Shown: positions 1 through 10,053, counted from the first letter of the stretch. The stretch is 39,967 nt of DNA from an uncultured Alphaproteobacteria bacterium (GCA_937892955.1 CALBKH010000067.1:1-39967); one strand, 5' to 3'. The notes: a model not told the origin generated them from the sequence alone. Numbers and translations are program-made.

Positions 1-2133
<2,133 letters not shown>

Positions 2134-2156
2134 GACCGAGCACCGTGAGACGAACG

Positions 2157-2504
2157 ATGATCCGTGCTCTTCTCGTCGCTGTCCCGCTGCTCGCCGTGGC
2201 TCCGGCGAAGGCGGCGGGGACCGTCGAGATCCCCATCCCACGCAGCATGGCCGGCGACAAGGGTAAGTATTACCTCCTGCGCTCCGAGAAGATCGGCACC
2301 ATCGTCCGCACCCTGCACAAGCGGGTCGGCGTCGATGCCACCGGCTATACGAAGGCCGAGACCGATTGCGCATCGATGAAGATGCGTGAACTCGGCTACA
2401 GCGAGGACTCTCCGGAGGCGATCCGCGAGTCGCCGGGCCACTGGTTCGAACTGGTGCCCGGCTCCAGCAAAGGCGACCTCGCCGCCTTCGTGTGCCGCCG
2501 CTGA
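2157..2504 (+). CDS. small secreted protein of unknown function
   Basis: I do not recognise this 115-residue protein. It begins with a Sec-type signal peptide: a short basic start, the hydrophobic run LLVAVPLLAVAP, and a likely cleavage after AKA. The mature part is about 95 residues with two cysteines, in ETDCASM and in the C-terminal AAFVCRR, which could form one disulfide in the periplasm. The start at ATG 2157 places the signal peptide correctly. An in-frame GTG at 2145 would add four residues and cannot be excluded. It lies 23 nt after gyrB and is followed by a terminator hairpin, so it may be read through from gyrB. Codon use matches its neighbours, which supports it as a real gene. Confidence 0.75.
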   Translation: MIRALLVAVPLLAVAPAKAAGTVEIPIPRSMAGDKGKYYLLRSEKIGTIVRTLHKRVGVDATGYTKAETDCASMKMRELGYSEDSPEAIRESPGHWFELVPGSSKGDLAAFVCRR

Positions 2505-2537
2505 CATGATCCTCCATCGCCGATGGATTTTCTCGAG

Positions 2538-2563
2538 CCCGCGGGAATGATCCTGCGGGTTTT
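2538..2563 (+). terminator. Rho-independent terminator after the gyrB transcript
   Basis: A 9-bp stem (CCCGCGGGA pairing with TCCTGCGGG, one G-U pair) with an ATGA loop is followed directly by TTTT. It lies 34 nt downstream of the small secreted-protein gene and upstream of the sigma factor gene, so it separates the two transcription units. Confidence 0.75.
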
Positions 2564-2639
2564 CGCGTATGTATCGACAGACACGGATCGGCGGTCTCCG
2601 TCTCCGCCGAACGTTTTTCCTGTTCCCGACGAGGCCCCC

Positions 2640-3152
2640 ATGGCGTCGGACGACACCACCGCCCTCCTCGAACGGCAGATCCCGGCGCTGCGTCGCTTCG
2701 CCTGGGCGCTGACCCGCGACGACGAAGCGGCCGACGATCTCGTCCAGGACTGCCTCGAGCGGGCGCTGACCCGCTGGTCGCTGCGCCGTCCCGACGTCGA
2801 TCCGCGCCCCTGGCTCTTCACCATCCTGCGCAATCTCCACGTCGACGGGCTGCGCCGCCGGCACGGGCGCGGCGCCGAGGTGGAGTGGAACGAGGACACC
2901 GACGTGGCGACCACCGACGGCGTCGACGGCACTCTCGAGCTGCGCGACACGCTCGCCGCCCTCGACCTCCTGCCGGAGGAGCAGAAGACCCTGCTGCTGC
3001 TCGTCGGCGTCGAGGACCTCTCCTACCAGGAAGCGGCGCGCGTCCTCGATCTGCCGGTCGGCACCGTCATGTCGCGGCTCGCCCGCGGTCGCAAACGCCT
3101 GCGTTCGATCCTGGAGACCGGACGTCCCTCGTTCCTGCGGAGAGTGAAATGA
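2640..3152 (+). CDS. ECF-type RNA polymerase sigma factor
   Basis: This 170-residue protein is an extracytoplasmic-function (group IV) sigma factor that directs RNA polymerase to a stress or envelope regulon. Region 2 is visible in IPALRRFAWALTRDDEAADD, continuing with LVQDCLERALTRW and PWLFTILRNLHVD (roughly residues 12-75). Region 4, with its helix-turn-helix, is LSYQEAARVLDLPVGTVMSR followed by LARGRKRLR (about 125-160). There is no region 1 or 3, as expected for ECF factors. The start at ATG 2640 gives the family's usual length. The gene overlaps the anti-sigma gene by 4 nt (ATGA), so the two are translationally coupled and should act as a pair. The arrangement resembles the ECF26-type pairs of alphaproteobacteria, from memory. 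The inducing signal cannot be read from the sequence. Confidence 0.92.
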   Translation: MASDDTTALLERQIPALRRFAWALTRDDEAADDLVQDCLERALTRWSLRRPDVDPRPWLFTILRNLHVDGLRRRHGRGAEVEWNEDTDVATTDGVDGTLELRDTLAALDLLPEEQKTLLLLVGVEDLSYQEAARVLDLPVGTVMSRLARGRKRLRSILETGRPSFLRRVK

Positions 3153-3970
3153 CCGGGACCGAGATTCCCGTCGGCGAAGACGACCTGCAAGCGGCGATCG
3201 ACGGCCGCCTGACGCCGGAGCGCCGCGCCGCGGTCGACGCCTTCCTCGCCGATCACCCCGACGTCGCCGAACGGGTCGCCGACGACATCCGTCTGCGCGA
3301 CGTTCTGCGCGCCCGCTTGGCGGCGAAACATGCCGAGCCGATCCCCGCCCGCCTGCGTATCGCCACCCTGCGCGCCGCCCGCCGTGCCCGCCTCCTCGCG
3401 CATGCCCGGACGATCGCCGCGGCCCTCGTCCTCTTCGTCACCGGCGCCGGCGCCGGCGCGCTCGCCACCCGCACCCTCGCGCCGACGCCCGACGTCGTCG
3501 CGCACGTCTCCGCCCCGGCGGTCGGCGTCGCCGCCGATGCCGGCGCCGCCCATCGCACCTTCGTCGTCGAGGTCGCCCATCCGGTCGAGGTCGACGCCTC
3601 GCACGAGGCGCATCTGATGCAGTGGCTGTCGAAACGCCTCGGCCGCAAACTCGCCGCCCCCGACCTCTCCCGCTTCGGCTGGCGGCTGATGGGCGGACGC
3701 CTGTTGTCGGTGGAGACGGGCGCCGCGGCGCAGCTCATGTACGAGGATACGGACGGCCGCCGGCTGACCGTCTTCGTCCGGGCGAGTATCGGCGAGGAGA
3801 CCGCCTTCCGCTTCCGCCGCGACGGCGAAACCTCGACCTTCGCCTGGATCGACCGCGGCTTCGGCTTCGCCGTCACCGCCGCCGCCGACCGCGAACGCCT
3901 GCTTCCCGTGGCCGAAGCGGTCTATCACGGTTTCGAGGAGACACCCGCACCGGCGAGCGGCCGCGGGTGA
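3149..3970 (+). CDS. membrane-anchored anti-sigma factor
   Basis: This is a 273-residue partner of the preceding sigma factor. The N-terminal cytoplasmic part has the pattern DDLQAAIDGRLTPERRAAVD (about residues 11-30) followed by AFLADHPDVAERV, typical of alphaproteobacterial anti-sigma factors whose first helices bind region 2/4 of the sigma factor. A single transmembrane segment runs from about residue 88 to 110 (IAAALVLFVTGAGAGALA). The rest, about 160 residues, would be periplasmic and rich in aromatic and charged residues, and is probably the sensory part. No HxxxCxxC zinc motif is present, so it is not a ZAS-type anti-sigma factor. The ATG overlaps the sigma-factor stop. Assignment as anti-sigma is by domain pattern plus genetic coupling; the signal is unknown. 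Confidence 0.85.
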   Translation: MTGTEIPVGEDDLQAAIDGRLTPERRAAVDAFLADHPDVAERVADDIRLRDVLRARLAAKHAEPIPARLRIATLRAARRARLLAHARTIAAALVLFVTGAGAGALATRTLAPTPDVVAHVSAPAVGVAADAGAAHRTFVVEVAHPVEVDASHEAHLMQWLSKRLGRKLAAPDLSRFGWRLMGGRLLSVETGAAAQLMYEDTDGRRLTVFVRASIGEETAFRFRRDGETSTFAWIDRGFGFAVTAAADRERLLPVAEAVYHGFEETPAPASGRG

Positions 3971-4086
3971 GCCGCGCGTGGAAGGGCTTGCTCGGATCGC
4001 GGTTACCGCCTAACCGGGTGTGAGGCGGCGCGGCACACGGACCGGGCGGCCCGCGCCCCGCCGCCGACCTCCGCCCGGCTCCTTCG

Positions 4087-5469
4087 ATGTCCTCCGCCCT
4101 CTGGCGTCGCGAAACCTACGAGACGTTCCGTCTCGCTTGGCCGATGATCGTCGCGCAGCTCGCCCAGATGGCGCTGCCGACGACCGACATTCTGTTGCTC
4201 GGTGGCCTCGGACCGGAGGCGGTGGCCTCGGGCGCCCTCGCGGTCAACCTCTACAACACCTTCATGCTCTTCGGCGTCGGCATCATGTCGGCCACGGTGC
4301 CGATGGTCGCCCGCCAGCGTGGGCACATGCGCCATTCGGTCAAGGATCTGCGCCGCACCGTGCAGCAGGCGCTGTGGGTGGCGGTGTCGATCGCCCTGCC
4401 GATGTGGGCGGTCCTGTGGAACGGCGAGGCGATCTTCCACCTGCTCGGCCAGGATCCCGAACTGTCGCGCCGCGGCGCGGCGTTCCTGCGCATCATGATG
4501 TGGGGGCTCCTGCCGTTCTTCGGCTTCGTCGCCCTCCGCTCCTTCATCGCCGCGCTGGAACGGCCGGCCTGGACGCTGATCGTCGGCGTCTCGGCCGTCC
4601 CGATCAACGCCGTCCTCGGTTGGGCGCTGATCCACGGCCGCTTCGGCCTGCCGACGCTCGGGGCGAACGGCGCCGCCTTCGCCACCGCCCTCACCATGGG
4701 CTTCCTCTTCGCCGGCCTCGTCGTCGTCCTCGTCACCGAGCGCCGCTTCCGCCGCTACCGGCTGTTCGGCGACCTCTTCCGCGCCGATTGGCAACGTTGG
4801 CGCGACGTCTGGCGTCTCGGCCTGCCGATCGCGCTGATGATCGTCTTCGAGACCTCGATCTTCAACGCCGCCGGCTTCCTCGTCGGCCTGATCGGCACCG
4901 CGCCGCTCGCCGCCCACGCCGTCACCCTGCAGATCGCCGCCACCGCCTTCATGGTGCCCTTCGGCCTCGCCCAGGCGGTCACCGTCCGCGTCGGCCTCGC
5001 CTACGGCCGCGGCGACGACCGAGCCATGGCGCTCGCCGGCTGGACCTCGTGGTGGCTGACGGTGGCGATCATGTGCGGCACCGCCGCGCTCTTCACCCTC
5101 GCCCCCGATCTGCTGCTCGGCGCCTTCCTCGACCGCGCCGACCCGAAGAACGCCGAGACCTTGGCCCTCGGCCGGGCCTATCTCGCGGTCGCCGCCCTGT
5201 TCCAGATCGTCGACGGCATCCAGGCGACCGCCGCCGGCATGCTGCGCGGCCGTCACGACACCCGCGTGCCGATGATCATGGCGCTCGCCGGCTACTGGGG
5301 CGTCGGCCTGACCGGCTCGATCGTCCTCGCCTTCCCTCTCGGCCTCGAAGGCGTCGGCGTCTGGCTCGGCCTCGCCCTCGGCCTCGGCGCCGTGGCGATC
5401 CTGCTGACCTTGCGCTGGATCGTCCTGTCCCGCCGCCCGAGCCCCCTCTCGACGCCCGCGGCGCGATGA
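4087..5469 (+). CDS. MATE family multidrug/sodium antiporter
   Basis: This 460-residue inner-membrane protein belongs to the multidrug and toxic compound extrusion (MATE, NorM/DinF-like) family, which exports cationic drugs or metabolites in exchange for sodium ions or protons. The characteristic start is SLAWP-like (FRLAWPMIVAQLAQMALPTT), followed by DILLLGGLGPEAVASGALAV. The two six-helix halves are visible, with the second starting near residue 240 (DVWRLGLPIALMIVFETS). Length and about 12 hydrophobic segments match the family. The start ATG 4087 is 116 nt after the anti-sigma gene, so it is probably a separate unit. Its stop overlaps by 4 nt an upstream in-frame ATG of the next gene, suggesting co-transcription with the DsbA-like gene. 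The substrate cannot be deduced. Confidence 0.93.
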   Translation: MSSALWRRETYETFRLAWPMIVAQLAQMALPTTDILLLGGLGPEAVASGALAVNLYNTFMLFGVGIMSATVPMVARQRGHMRHSVKDLRRTVQQALWVAVSIALPMWAVLWNGEAIFHLLGQDPELSRRGAAFLRIMMWGLLPFFGFVALRSFIAALERPAWTLIVGVSAVPINAVLGWALIHGRFGLPTLGANGAAFATALTMGFLFAGLVVVLVTERRFRRYRLFGDLFRADWQRWRDVWRLGLPIALMIVFETSIFNAAGFLVGLIGTAPLAAHAVTLQIAATAFMVPFGLAQAVTVRVGLAYGRGDDRAMALAGWTSWWLTVAIMCGTAALFTLAPDLLLGAFLDRADPKNAETLALGRAYLAVAALFQIVDGIQATAAGMLRGRHDTRVPMIMALAGYWGVGLTGSIVLAFPLGLEGVGVWLGLALGLGAVAILLTLRWIVLSRRPSPLSTPAAR

Positions 5470-5504
5470 TCGATCATCGCCGTCCGCTACGGACGGAGGG
5501 GCCG

Positions 5505-6113
5505 ATGCCGCGGTTGTCGTTCTGGTTCGAATTCGCCTCGACCTATTCCTACCTCTCCGCCCTGCGCATCGAGGCCATGGCGGCGGAAAAGGGCGTCGCG
5601 ATCGATTGGCATCCCTTCCTGCTCGGCCCGATCTTCCGTGCCCAGGGTTGGGAGACCTCGCCCTTCAATATCTACCCGGCCAAGGGCCGCTACATGGTGC
5701 GCGACATCGGGCGCATCGCCGCCGCCCGCGGCCTGTCCTTCCGCATGCCCGAGACCTTCCCGCAGAACGGCCTCGCCGCCGCCCGCCTCGCCACCGTCGG
5801 CGCCCGCGACGGCTGGGTCGCCCCCTTCGTCCGCGCCGTCTACACCGCCGAATTCGCCGACGGACGCGACATCTCCGACGAAGCCGTCCTCGCCGACCTT
5901 CTCGCCGACATCGGCATCGACCCCACCGCCGCCTTCGCCGCCGCCGGCTCACCCGAGATCAAGAACCGCCTGCGCACCGAGACCGCGACCGCCGAACGCC
6001 TCGGCATCTTCGGCGCGCCGAGCTTCGTCACCGCCGACGGCGAACTCTACTGGGGAGACGACCGGCTGGAAGCAGCCCTCGCCGACACGGTTTCCGGGCC
6101 GTCCGCAAATTAG
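5505..6113 (+). CDS. 2-hydroxychromene-2-carboxylate isomerase / DsbA-family protein
   Basis: This 202-residue thioredoxin-fold protein is of the kappa-GST / 2-hydroxychromene-2-carboxylate isomerase type. It has the family's N-terminal FWFEFASTYSYLSALRIE, where the serine/tyrosine region replaces the DsbA CxxC, and the C-terminal cis-proline loop LGIFGAPSFVTADGELYWG followed by DDRLEAAL. No CxxC is present, so it is not an oxidoreductase. Members isomerise naphthalene-catabolism intermediates or act as glutathione transferases, but no aromatic-degradation genes lie nearby, so the substrate is open. ATG 5505 is preferred because a GGAGGGG ribosome site lies 6-10 nt upstream. ATG 5466, which overlaps the MATE stop, would add 13 residues unlike the family. 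It is probably co-transcribed with the MATE gene. Confidence 0.85.
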   Translation: MPRLSFWFEFASTYSYLSALRIEAMAAEKGVAIDWHPFLLGPIFRAQGWETSPFNIYPAKGRYMVRDIGRIAAARGLSFRMPETFPQNGLAAARLATVGARDGWVAPFVRAVYTAEFADGRDISDEAVLADLLADIGIDPTAAFAAAGSPEIKNRLRTETATAERLGIFGAPSFVTADGELYWGDDRLEAALADTVSGPSAN

Positions 6114-6232
6114 TTCTTCGAAGGCTACGTTGACGCTACGACATTCCCGCGCGTCCCCGTACTTTCTGTGTGCATTGGTCTCGAACGAGGGCGACCACTC
6201 CTACACGATCTGGCATATCGGACGATACGTAG

Positions 6233-6261
6233 TTGAATTAAGAATATAACAATTGATTTAG
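6233..6261 (+). promoter_or_regulatory. candidate promoter upstream of the chemoreceptor gene
   Basis: The sequence turns markedly AT-rich between about 6230 and 6290, unlike the rest of the window. TTGAAT (6233-6238), a 17-nt spacer and ATTTAG (6256-6261) resemble a sigma-70 promoter with a weak -10 box. The 272-nt gap 6114-6385 otherwise shows no gene. A flagellar-type sigma factor is also possible and cannot be excluded by eye. Confidence 0.35.
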
Positions 6262-6385
6262 GCTGCTGTTAACTTTCATCCCACAGTCTTGCCGTATGAG
6301 CCTGGATATCCTCCCGTTCGGAAGCTCGCAAAGATCAGTGCAGTTCGTCACACCATCCGAAGAACTGTCCGTCGAGGTTTCGATC

Positions 6386-7867
6386 ATGAGCTTCTTCTCT
6401 TCAACCCGAGAGACCCGTGCCAAGCTCGCCGCGCTCGACAAGTCGCAGGCGATCATCGAGTTCGAGATGGACGGGACGATCGTCACCGCCAACAAGAACT
6501 TCCTCGGTGCCTTGGGCTATTCGCTGGAAGAGATCCGCGGCAAACATCATTCGATGTTCGTCGAGCCGTCCCATCGTGACAGCGCCGAATACCGCGCCTT
6601 CTGGGAAGATCTTCGTCGCGGCACCTATCGCGCCGCCGAATACAAGCGCATCGGCAAAGGCGGCAAGGAGATCTGGATCCAGGCCTCCTACAATCCGCTC
6701 CTCGGCCGCGACGGCAAGCCGTTCAAGGTGGTGAAATTCGCCACCGACATCACCGCCGAGAAGCTGAAGAGCGCCGAGTACCAGGGCCAGATCGCCGCCA
6801 TCGACAAGGCTCAGGCGGTCATCTCCTTCGAACTCGACGGCACCATCCTCGACGCCAACCAGAATTTCCTGAACGCGGTCGGCTATCGGATCGAAGAGAT
6901 CCGTGGCCAGCATCACCGCATGTTCATCGAGCCCGCTCATCGCGAGAGCGCCGACTATCGCGCCTTCTGGGACGCCTTGCGTCGCGGTGAATATCGCGCC
7001 GCCGAATACAAACGTATCGGCAAGGACGGCCGGGAGATCTGGATCCAGGCCTCCTACAACCCGATCTTGGACATGTCGGGGCGCCCCTTCAAAGTGGTGA
7101 AGTTCGCCACCGACATCACTGCACAGGTGAAGGACCGCCAACACCGTATCGAAATGCAGAAGGGCATCGACGCCGAACTCGGAGCGATCACCACCTCCGT
7201 CTCCCAGGCGAGCGAGCAGGCGACGAGCGCCGCCTCGGCGTCCACCCAGACCTCGTCGAATGTCCAGGCCGTCGCCTCGGGCGCCGAAGAACTCGCCCAT
7301 TCGGTCTCCGAGATCAGCCGTCAGGTGGTCCACGCTCTCGAGATCACCAACGGCGCGGTGAGCCAGGCCGAGCACACCAACACCACCATCACCACGCTGC
7401 TCGCCGCCACCCAGAAGATCGGCGAGGTGGTCGACCTGATCAATTCGATCGCGGCGCAGACCAATCTTCTCGCCCTCAACGCCACCATCGAGGCGGCGCG
7501 CGCCGGCGAGGCCGGACGCGGTTTCGCCGTGGTCGCATCGGAGGTGAAGAACCTCGCCACCCAGACCTCCAAGGCGACCGAGGAGATCGGCGCCCAGATC
7601 GCCGAGGTTCAGTCGACCACCAAGGAAGCGGTCGGCGCCATCTCCGGCATCTCCCAGACCATCGGCCGAATCAACGAGATCTCCACCAGCATCGCCTCCG
7701 CGGTCGAGGAGCAGGAAGCGGTGACCCGCGACATGTCCGCCAACATGCAGGTGGCGGCGGAAGGCGTTGAGACCATCACCCGCGGCATGAACGAGATCGC
7801 CACCGCCACACGTCGCGTCGACGACGCCACCCGCAAGGTCAAGGAAGCCTCGCGCGCCCTGGCCTGA
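6386..7867 (+). CDS. soluble methyl-accepting chemotaxis protein with two PAS domains
   Basis: This is a 493-residue chemoreceptor without transmembrane segments or HAMP domain. Two PAS domains (about residues 18-125 and 140-247) are near-duplicates with a period of 122 residues; both contain HH.MF.EP.HR.SA.YRAFW and end in PFKVVKFATDITA. The C-terminal signalling domain has the conserved hairpin tip QTNLLALNATIEAARAGEAG followed by RGFAVVASEVKNLA, which contacts CheA and CheW. The protein would sense a cytoplasmic cue such as redox, energy state or a ligand, with or without a PAS-bound cofactor. ATG 6386 is chosen because GAGG lies 8 nt upstream. An upstream ATG at 6296 would add 30 unlikely residues. 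No C-terminal CheR-tethering pentapeptide is seen. No other chemotaxis genes are in the window. Confidence 0.93.
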   Translation: MSFFSSTRETRAKLAALDKSQAIIEFEMDGTIVTANKNFLGALGYSLEEIRGKHHSMFVEPSHRDSAEYRAFWEDLRRGTYRAAEYKRIGKGGKEIWIQASYNPLLGRDGKPFKVVKFATDITAEKLKSAEYQGQIAAIDKAQAVISFELDGTILDANQNFLNAVGYRIEEIRGQHHRMFIEPAHRESADYRAFWDALRRGEYRAAEYKRIGKDGREIWIQASYNPILDMSGRPFKVVKFATDITAQVKDRQHRIEMQKGIDAELGAITTSVSQASEQATSAASASTQTSSNVQAVASGAEELAHSVSEISRQVVHALEITNGAVSQAEHTNTTITTLLAATQKIGEVVDLINSIAAQTNLLALNATIEAARAGEAGRGFAVVASEVKNLATQTSKATEEIGAQIAEVQSTTKEAVGAISGISQTIGRINEISTSIASAVEEQEAVTRDMSANMQVAAEGVETITRGMNEIATATRRVDDATRKVKEASRALA

Positions 7868-7891
7868 CGCCGTTCGAAGACGATTGTTCGG

Positions 7892-7921
7892 CGACCGCCG
7901 TCCTCGCCGGGACGGCGGTCG
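7892..7921 (+). terminator. hairpin downstream of the chemoreceptor gene
   Basis: A perfect 12-bp stem (arms CGACCGCCGTCC and GGACGGCGGTCG) with a 6-nt loop starts 24 nt after the chemoreceptor stop. There is no run of T after it, so it may act as a Rho-dependent end or an RNA 3' stabiliser rather than a classical terminator. Confidence 0.5.
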
Positions 7922-8009
7922 TCTGGTCTCCAAGTTCGATCGGCCGTTCCACCCCGATCGCAACATGCTCTAACATTCCGCCTCGCCACGTCGGCGAGGG
8001 GGTCACGTC

Positions 8010-8351
8010 ATGCGCTTCACCGTTCGCACCGTTCTTCTGCTCGTGGTCTCGGCCACACCGGCGGTCGCCGCCGAAACCATCGTCGGACGCTGGGGCGAAA
8101 GCCGTGAAGTGTGCTCCGGCGCCATGGCCGTCGACGTGAAGCCGATGGGATTGTCGTCGGAGGAAATGTCCTGCGAGTTCACCGACGTCTCGCGCGTCGG
8201 CGACGTCGTGACCTGGAAGGGCCGCTGCTTCGTCCGCGAGGAACCGCCGCGCAAGGAGACGGTGGTCGCCACTCTCCATCCGGACCGCAGCCTCACGATC
8301 TTCTTCCATGGCTCGGGCGCGAACATCCAGGACCTGCGGCGCTGCCGTTGA
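8010..8351 (+). CDS. small secreted cysteine-containing protein of unknown function
   Basis: I do not recognise this 113-residue protein. A Sec signal peptide is clear: MRFTVRTVLLLVVSATPAVA with a likely cleavage after AVA. The mature chain of about 93 residues has four cysteines (in REVCSG, MSCEF, GRCFV and the C-terminal RRCR), enough for two disulfides. It contains a GRWGES motif near the N-terminus, and patterns such as TIVGRWGE are common in small periplasmic beta-sheet proteins, but that is only suggestive. It is a monocistronic gene between the chemoreceptor and the convergent queG. A moderate AGGGGG ribosome site precedes the ATG. Codon use is normal for the window. Confidence 0.75.
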   Translation: MRFTVRTVLLLVVSATPAVAAETIVGRWGESREVCSGAMAVDVKPMGLSSEEMSCEFTDVSRVGDVVTWKGRCFVREEPPRKETVVATLHPDRSLTIFFHGSGANIQDLRRCR

Positions 8352-8381
8352 TCGGCCGTTCCGGCCTCCGGGATCAGCGGC
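8344..8381. terminator. hairpin between convergent genes
   Basis: Arms GCCGTTGATC (8344-8353) and GATCAGCGGC (8372-8381) form a 10-bp stem with one G-U pair, and the interior can pair further. The hairpin contains both stop codons of the flanking convergent genes. No T tract is present in either direction, so its role as a bidirectional terminator is tentative. Confidence 0.35.
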
Positions 8382-9549
8382 GATCGAAGCCGACCGCCGC
8401 CCACTCGGCCAGAACCTCCGGGTCGGTCTCGGCACGCCCGTGGGCCTCGAAGAGCCGTGCCGCGTCCGCGCCGGCGAGCCGTCCGGCCGCCCATACGGCC
8501 GCGCCGCGCACCACGGCCGCCTCGTCGCAGAGCCGCCGTTCGACCGCCGGCAGCAACCCCGGATCTCCGGAATTACCGATGGCGATCAGCACGTTGCGGA
8601 CGAAGCGATCACGCCCGGTGCGCTTGATCGGCGACCCGGCGAAGCGCACCCGGAACGCCGCATCGTCCAGTTCGACGAGATCGGCGAGCGGCGGATCGAC
8701 GAGATCCGGCCGCGCCACCAGCTTGGCCTCGCGCGCCGCCACCGCGAACTTGTTCCACGGACAGACGGCGAGGCAATCGTCGCAGCCGTAGATCCGGTTG
8801 GCCATGGCGGCGCGGAACTCGACCGGGATCGGTCCGGCGTGCTCGATCGTCAGATAGGAGATGCAGCGCCGCGCATCGAGCTGGTGGGGGACGGGAAAGG
8901 CGTCGGTCGGGCAGGCGTCGAGACAGGCCCGGCACGAGCCGCAATGCGACCGCTCCGCCGCGTCCGCCGTCAGACCGAGCGTCGTGTAGATCACCCCGAG
9001 GAAGAACCAGCCGCCGATCCGCCGCGACACCGCCAGCGTGTTCTTGCCCTGCCAGGCGATGCCGGCCGCAGCGGCGAGCGGTTTCTCCATCACCGGCGCG
9101 GTATCGACGAAGACCTTGACGTCACCGTCGACGCCGGCCCGCCGCGCCTCGCCGACGAGGCCGCCGGCGAGTTCCTTGAGCTTGCCCTTGACCACGTCGT
9201 GGTAGTCGCGATTGCGGGCATAGGCCGAGATCACACCGCGCTCCGGTGATGCCGGCCCGGCGAGCGCGTCTCCTTGCGGCCCGTAGTCGAAGGCGACGAC
9301 GACGATCGAGCGAACCTCGGGCCACAGCCCGCGAGGGGCCGCACGCCACTCGGTCCGCTCCGCCATCCAGCCCATCGAGGCGTGATGGCCCGCCGCCAGA
9401 AAGCCCTGGAGATCGCCGGCGAGATCGGGAACCCGCTCCGGTGTCGTCACCCCGAGCGCCGAGAAGCCGAGCCGCGCCGCTTCCGCGTCGAGCCGACGAC
9501 GCAGACGGGCGGCGATGCGATCGGATGGGGCGCAGGCCTCGGCGGTCAT
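8374..9549 (-). CDS. queG: epoxyqueuosine reductase
   Basis: QueG performs the last step of queuosine synthesis, reducing epoxyqueuosine to queuosine in the wobble position of GUN-anticodon tRNAs, using cobalamin and two [4Fe-4S] clusters in the cytoplasm. The 391-residue protein has the catalytic region KVFVDTAPVMEKPLAAAAGI (Asp at about 149). The first cluster motif is CGSCRACLDACP (Cys 203, 206, 209, 213). The second set is C229, with CDDCLAVCPWN supplying C256, C259 and C263. The C-terminal 80 residues resemble the HEAT-like repeats of the family. Length matches the usual 350-390. It is convergent with the preceding small gene and lies 54 nt downstream of the DUF1178 gene, possibly in the same operon. 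Its cobalamin dependence fits with the cobS/cobT genes at the other end of the window. Confidence 0.95.
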   Translation of the reverse strand: MTAEACAPSDRIAARLRRRLDAEAARLGFSALGVTTPERVPDLAGDLQGFLAAGHHASMGWMAERTEWRAAPRGLWPEVRSIVVVAFDYGPQGDALAGPASPERGVISAYARNRDYHDVVKGKLKELAGGLVGEARRAGVDGDVKVFVDTAPVMEKPLAAAAGIAWQGKNTLAVSRRIGGWFFLGVIYTTLGLTADAAERSHCGSCRACLDACPTDAFPVPHQLDARRCISYLTIEHAGPIPVEFRAAMANRIYGCDDCLAVCPWNKFAVAAREAKLVARPDLVDPPLADLVELDDAAFRVRFAGSPIKRTGRDRFVRNVLIAIGNSGDPGLLPAVERRLCDEAAVVRGAAVWAAGRLAGADAARLFEAHGRAETDPEVLAEWAAVGFDRR

Positions 9550-9603
9550 CGGGACGCGTCCTCCCAGGAAAGACCGCGCGGCGAGACGGAAAAGTTCGCC
9601 GGC

Positions 9604-10053
9604 TCAGTTTCGCTCTTCCGGCAGCACCGGCAGCGGCTGGAACTCGACGCCCTCTTCGGTGAGCTCGGTCACTTCCTCTTTCGTCGCCTCGCCGTATATG
9701 CCCTGATGCTCGACCTCGCCGTGGTGCATCTTCCGGGCTTCTTCCGCGAACTTGTCGCCGACGTAGGTGGCGTTCTCCGTCACCTTCTTGCGGATCTCGC
9801 GCATCGCCTCCAGCATCATCTTCTGCGCCGGGTCGGGCATCATCACCGCCTGACGCTTCGAGGCTTCCTCGCGCTCGTCCTTGGCCTTGGCCGACTGGAC
9901 GTTCGGCGCCATCAACCCGCGCGACACCGAGGTCGAACCGCAGACGGGACAGGAGACGAAGCCCCGCGCCGCCTGGCCGTCGAAGTCGCCGGAGGAGCGG
10001 AACCAGCCCTCGAACGTGTGCTCGGCCTCGCAGACCAGCGTGTAGTGGATCAC
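9604..10053 (-). CDS. DUF1178 family protein
   Basis: This is a 149-residue protein of the DUF1178 family, conserved in alpha- and betaproteobacteria and of unknown function. The N-terminus IHYTLVCEAEHTFEGWFRSS and the pair CPVCGS (with the earlier LVCEAEH) suggest a small zinc ribbon, as in FmdB-like regulatory proteins. The middle is charged and helical (PDPAQKMMLEAMREIRKKV, then TENATYVGDKFAEEARKMHHGE), typical of the family. The start is a GTG at 10053-10051 that overlaps the TGA of the upstream hydrolase gene as GTGA, with GGGAGGG about 8 nt upstream, so translation is probably coupled. It belongs to the comF-grxC-hydrolase-DUF1178 run found in many Rhizobiales. No function is proposed beyond metal binding by inference. 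Confidence 0.88.
   Translation of the reverse strand: MIHYTLVCEAEHTFEGWFRSSGDFDGQAARGFVSCPVCGSTSVSRGLMAPNVQSAKAKDEREEASKRQAVMMPDPAQKMMLEAMREIRKKVTENATYVGDKFAEEARKMHHGEVEHQGIYGEATKEEVTELTEEGVEFQPLPVLPEERN

Noticed and set aside
4003..5256. Large minus-strand open frame opposite the MATE gene
   Set aside because: The product is repetitive Arg/Gly/Glu/Ala-rich shadow sequence, and the plus strand encodes a clear MATE protein.
6238..6285. CtrA-like TTAA elements near the chemoreceptor promoter
   Set aside because: TTAA-like words occur, but their spacing and flanks do not fit TTAA-N7-TTAA, so the match is probably due to local AT-richness.
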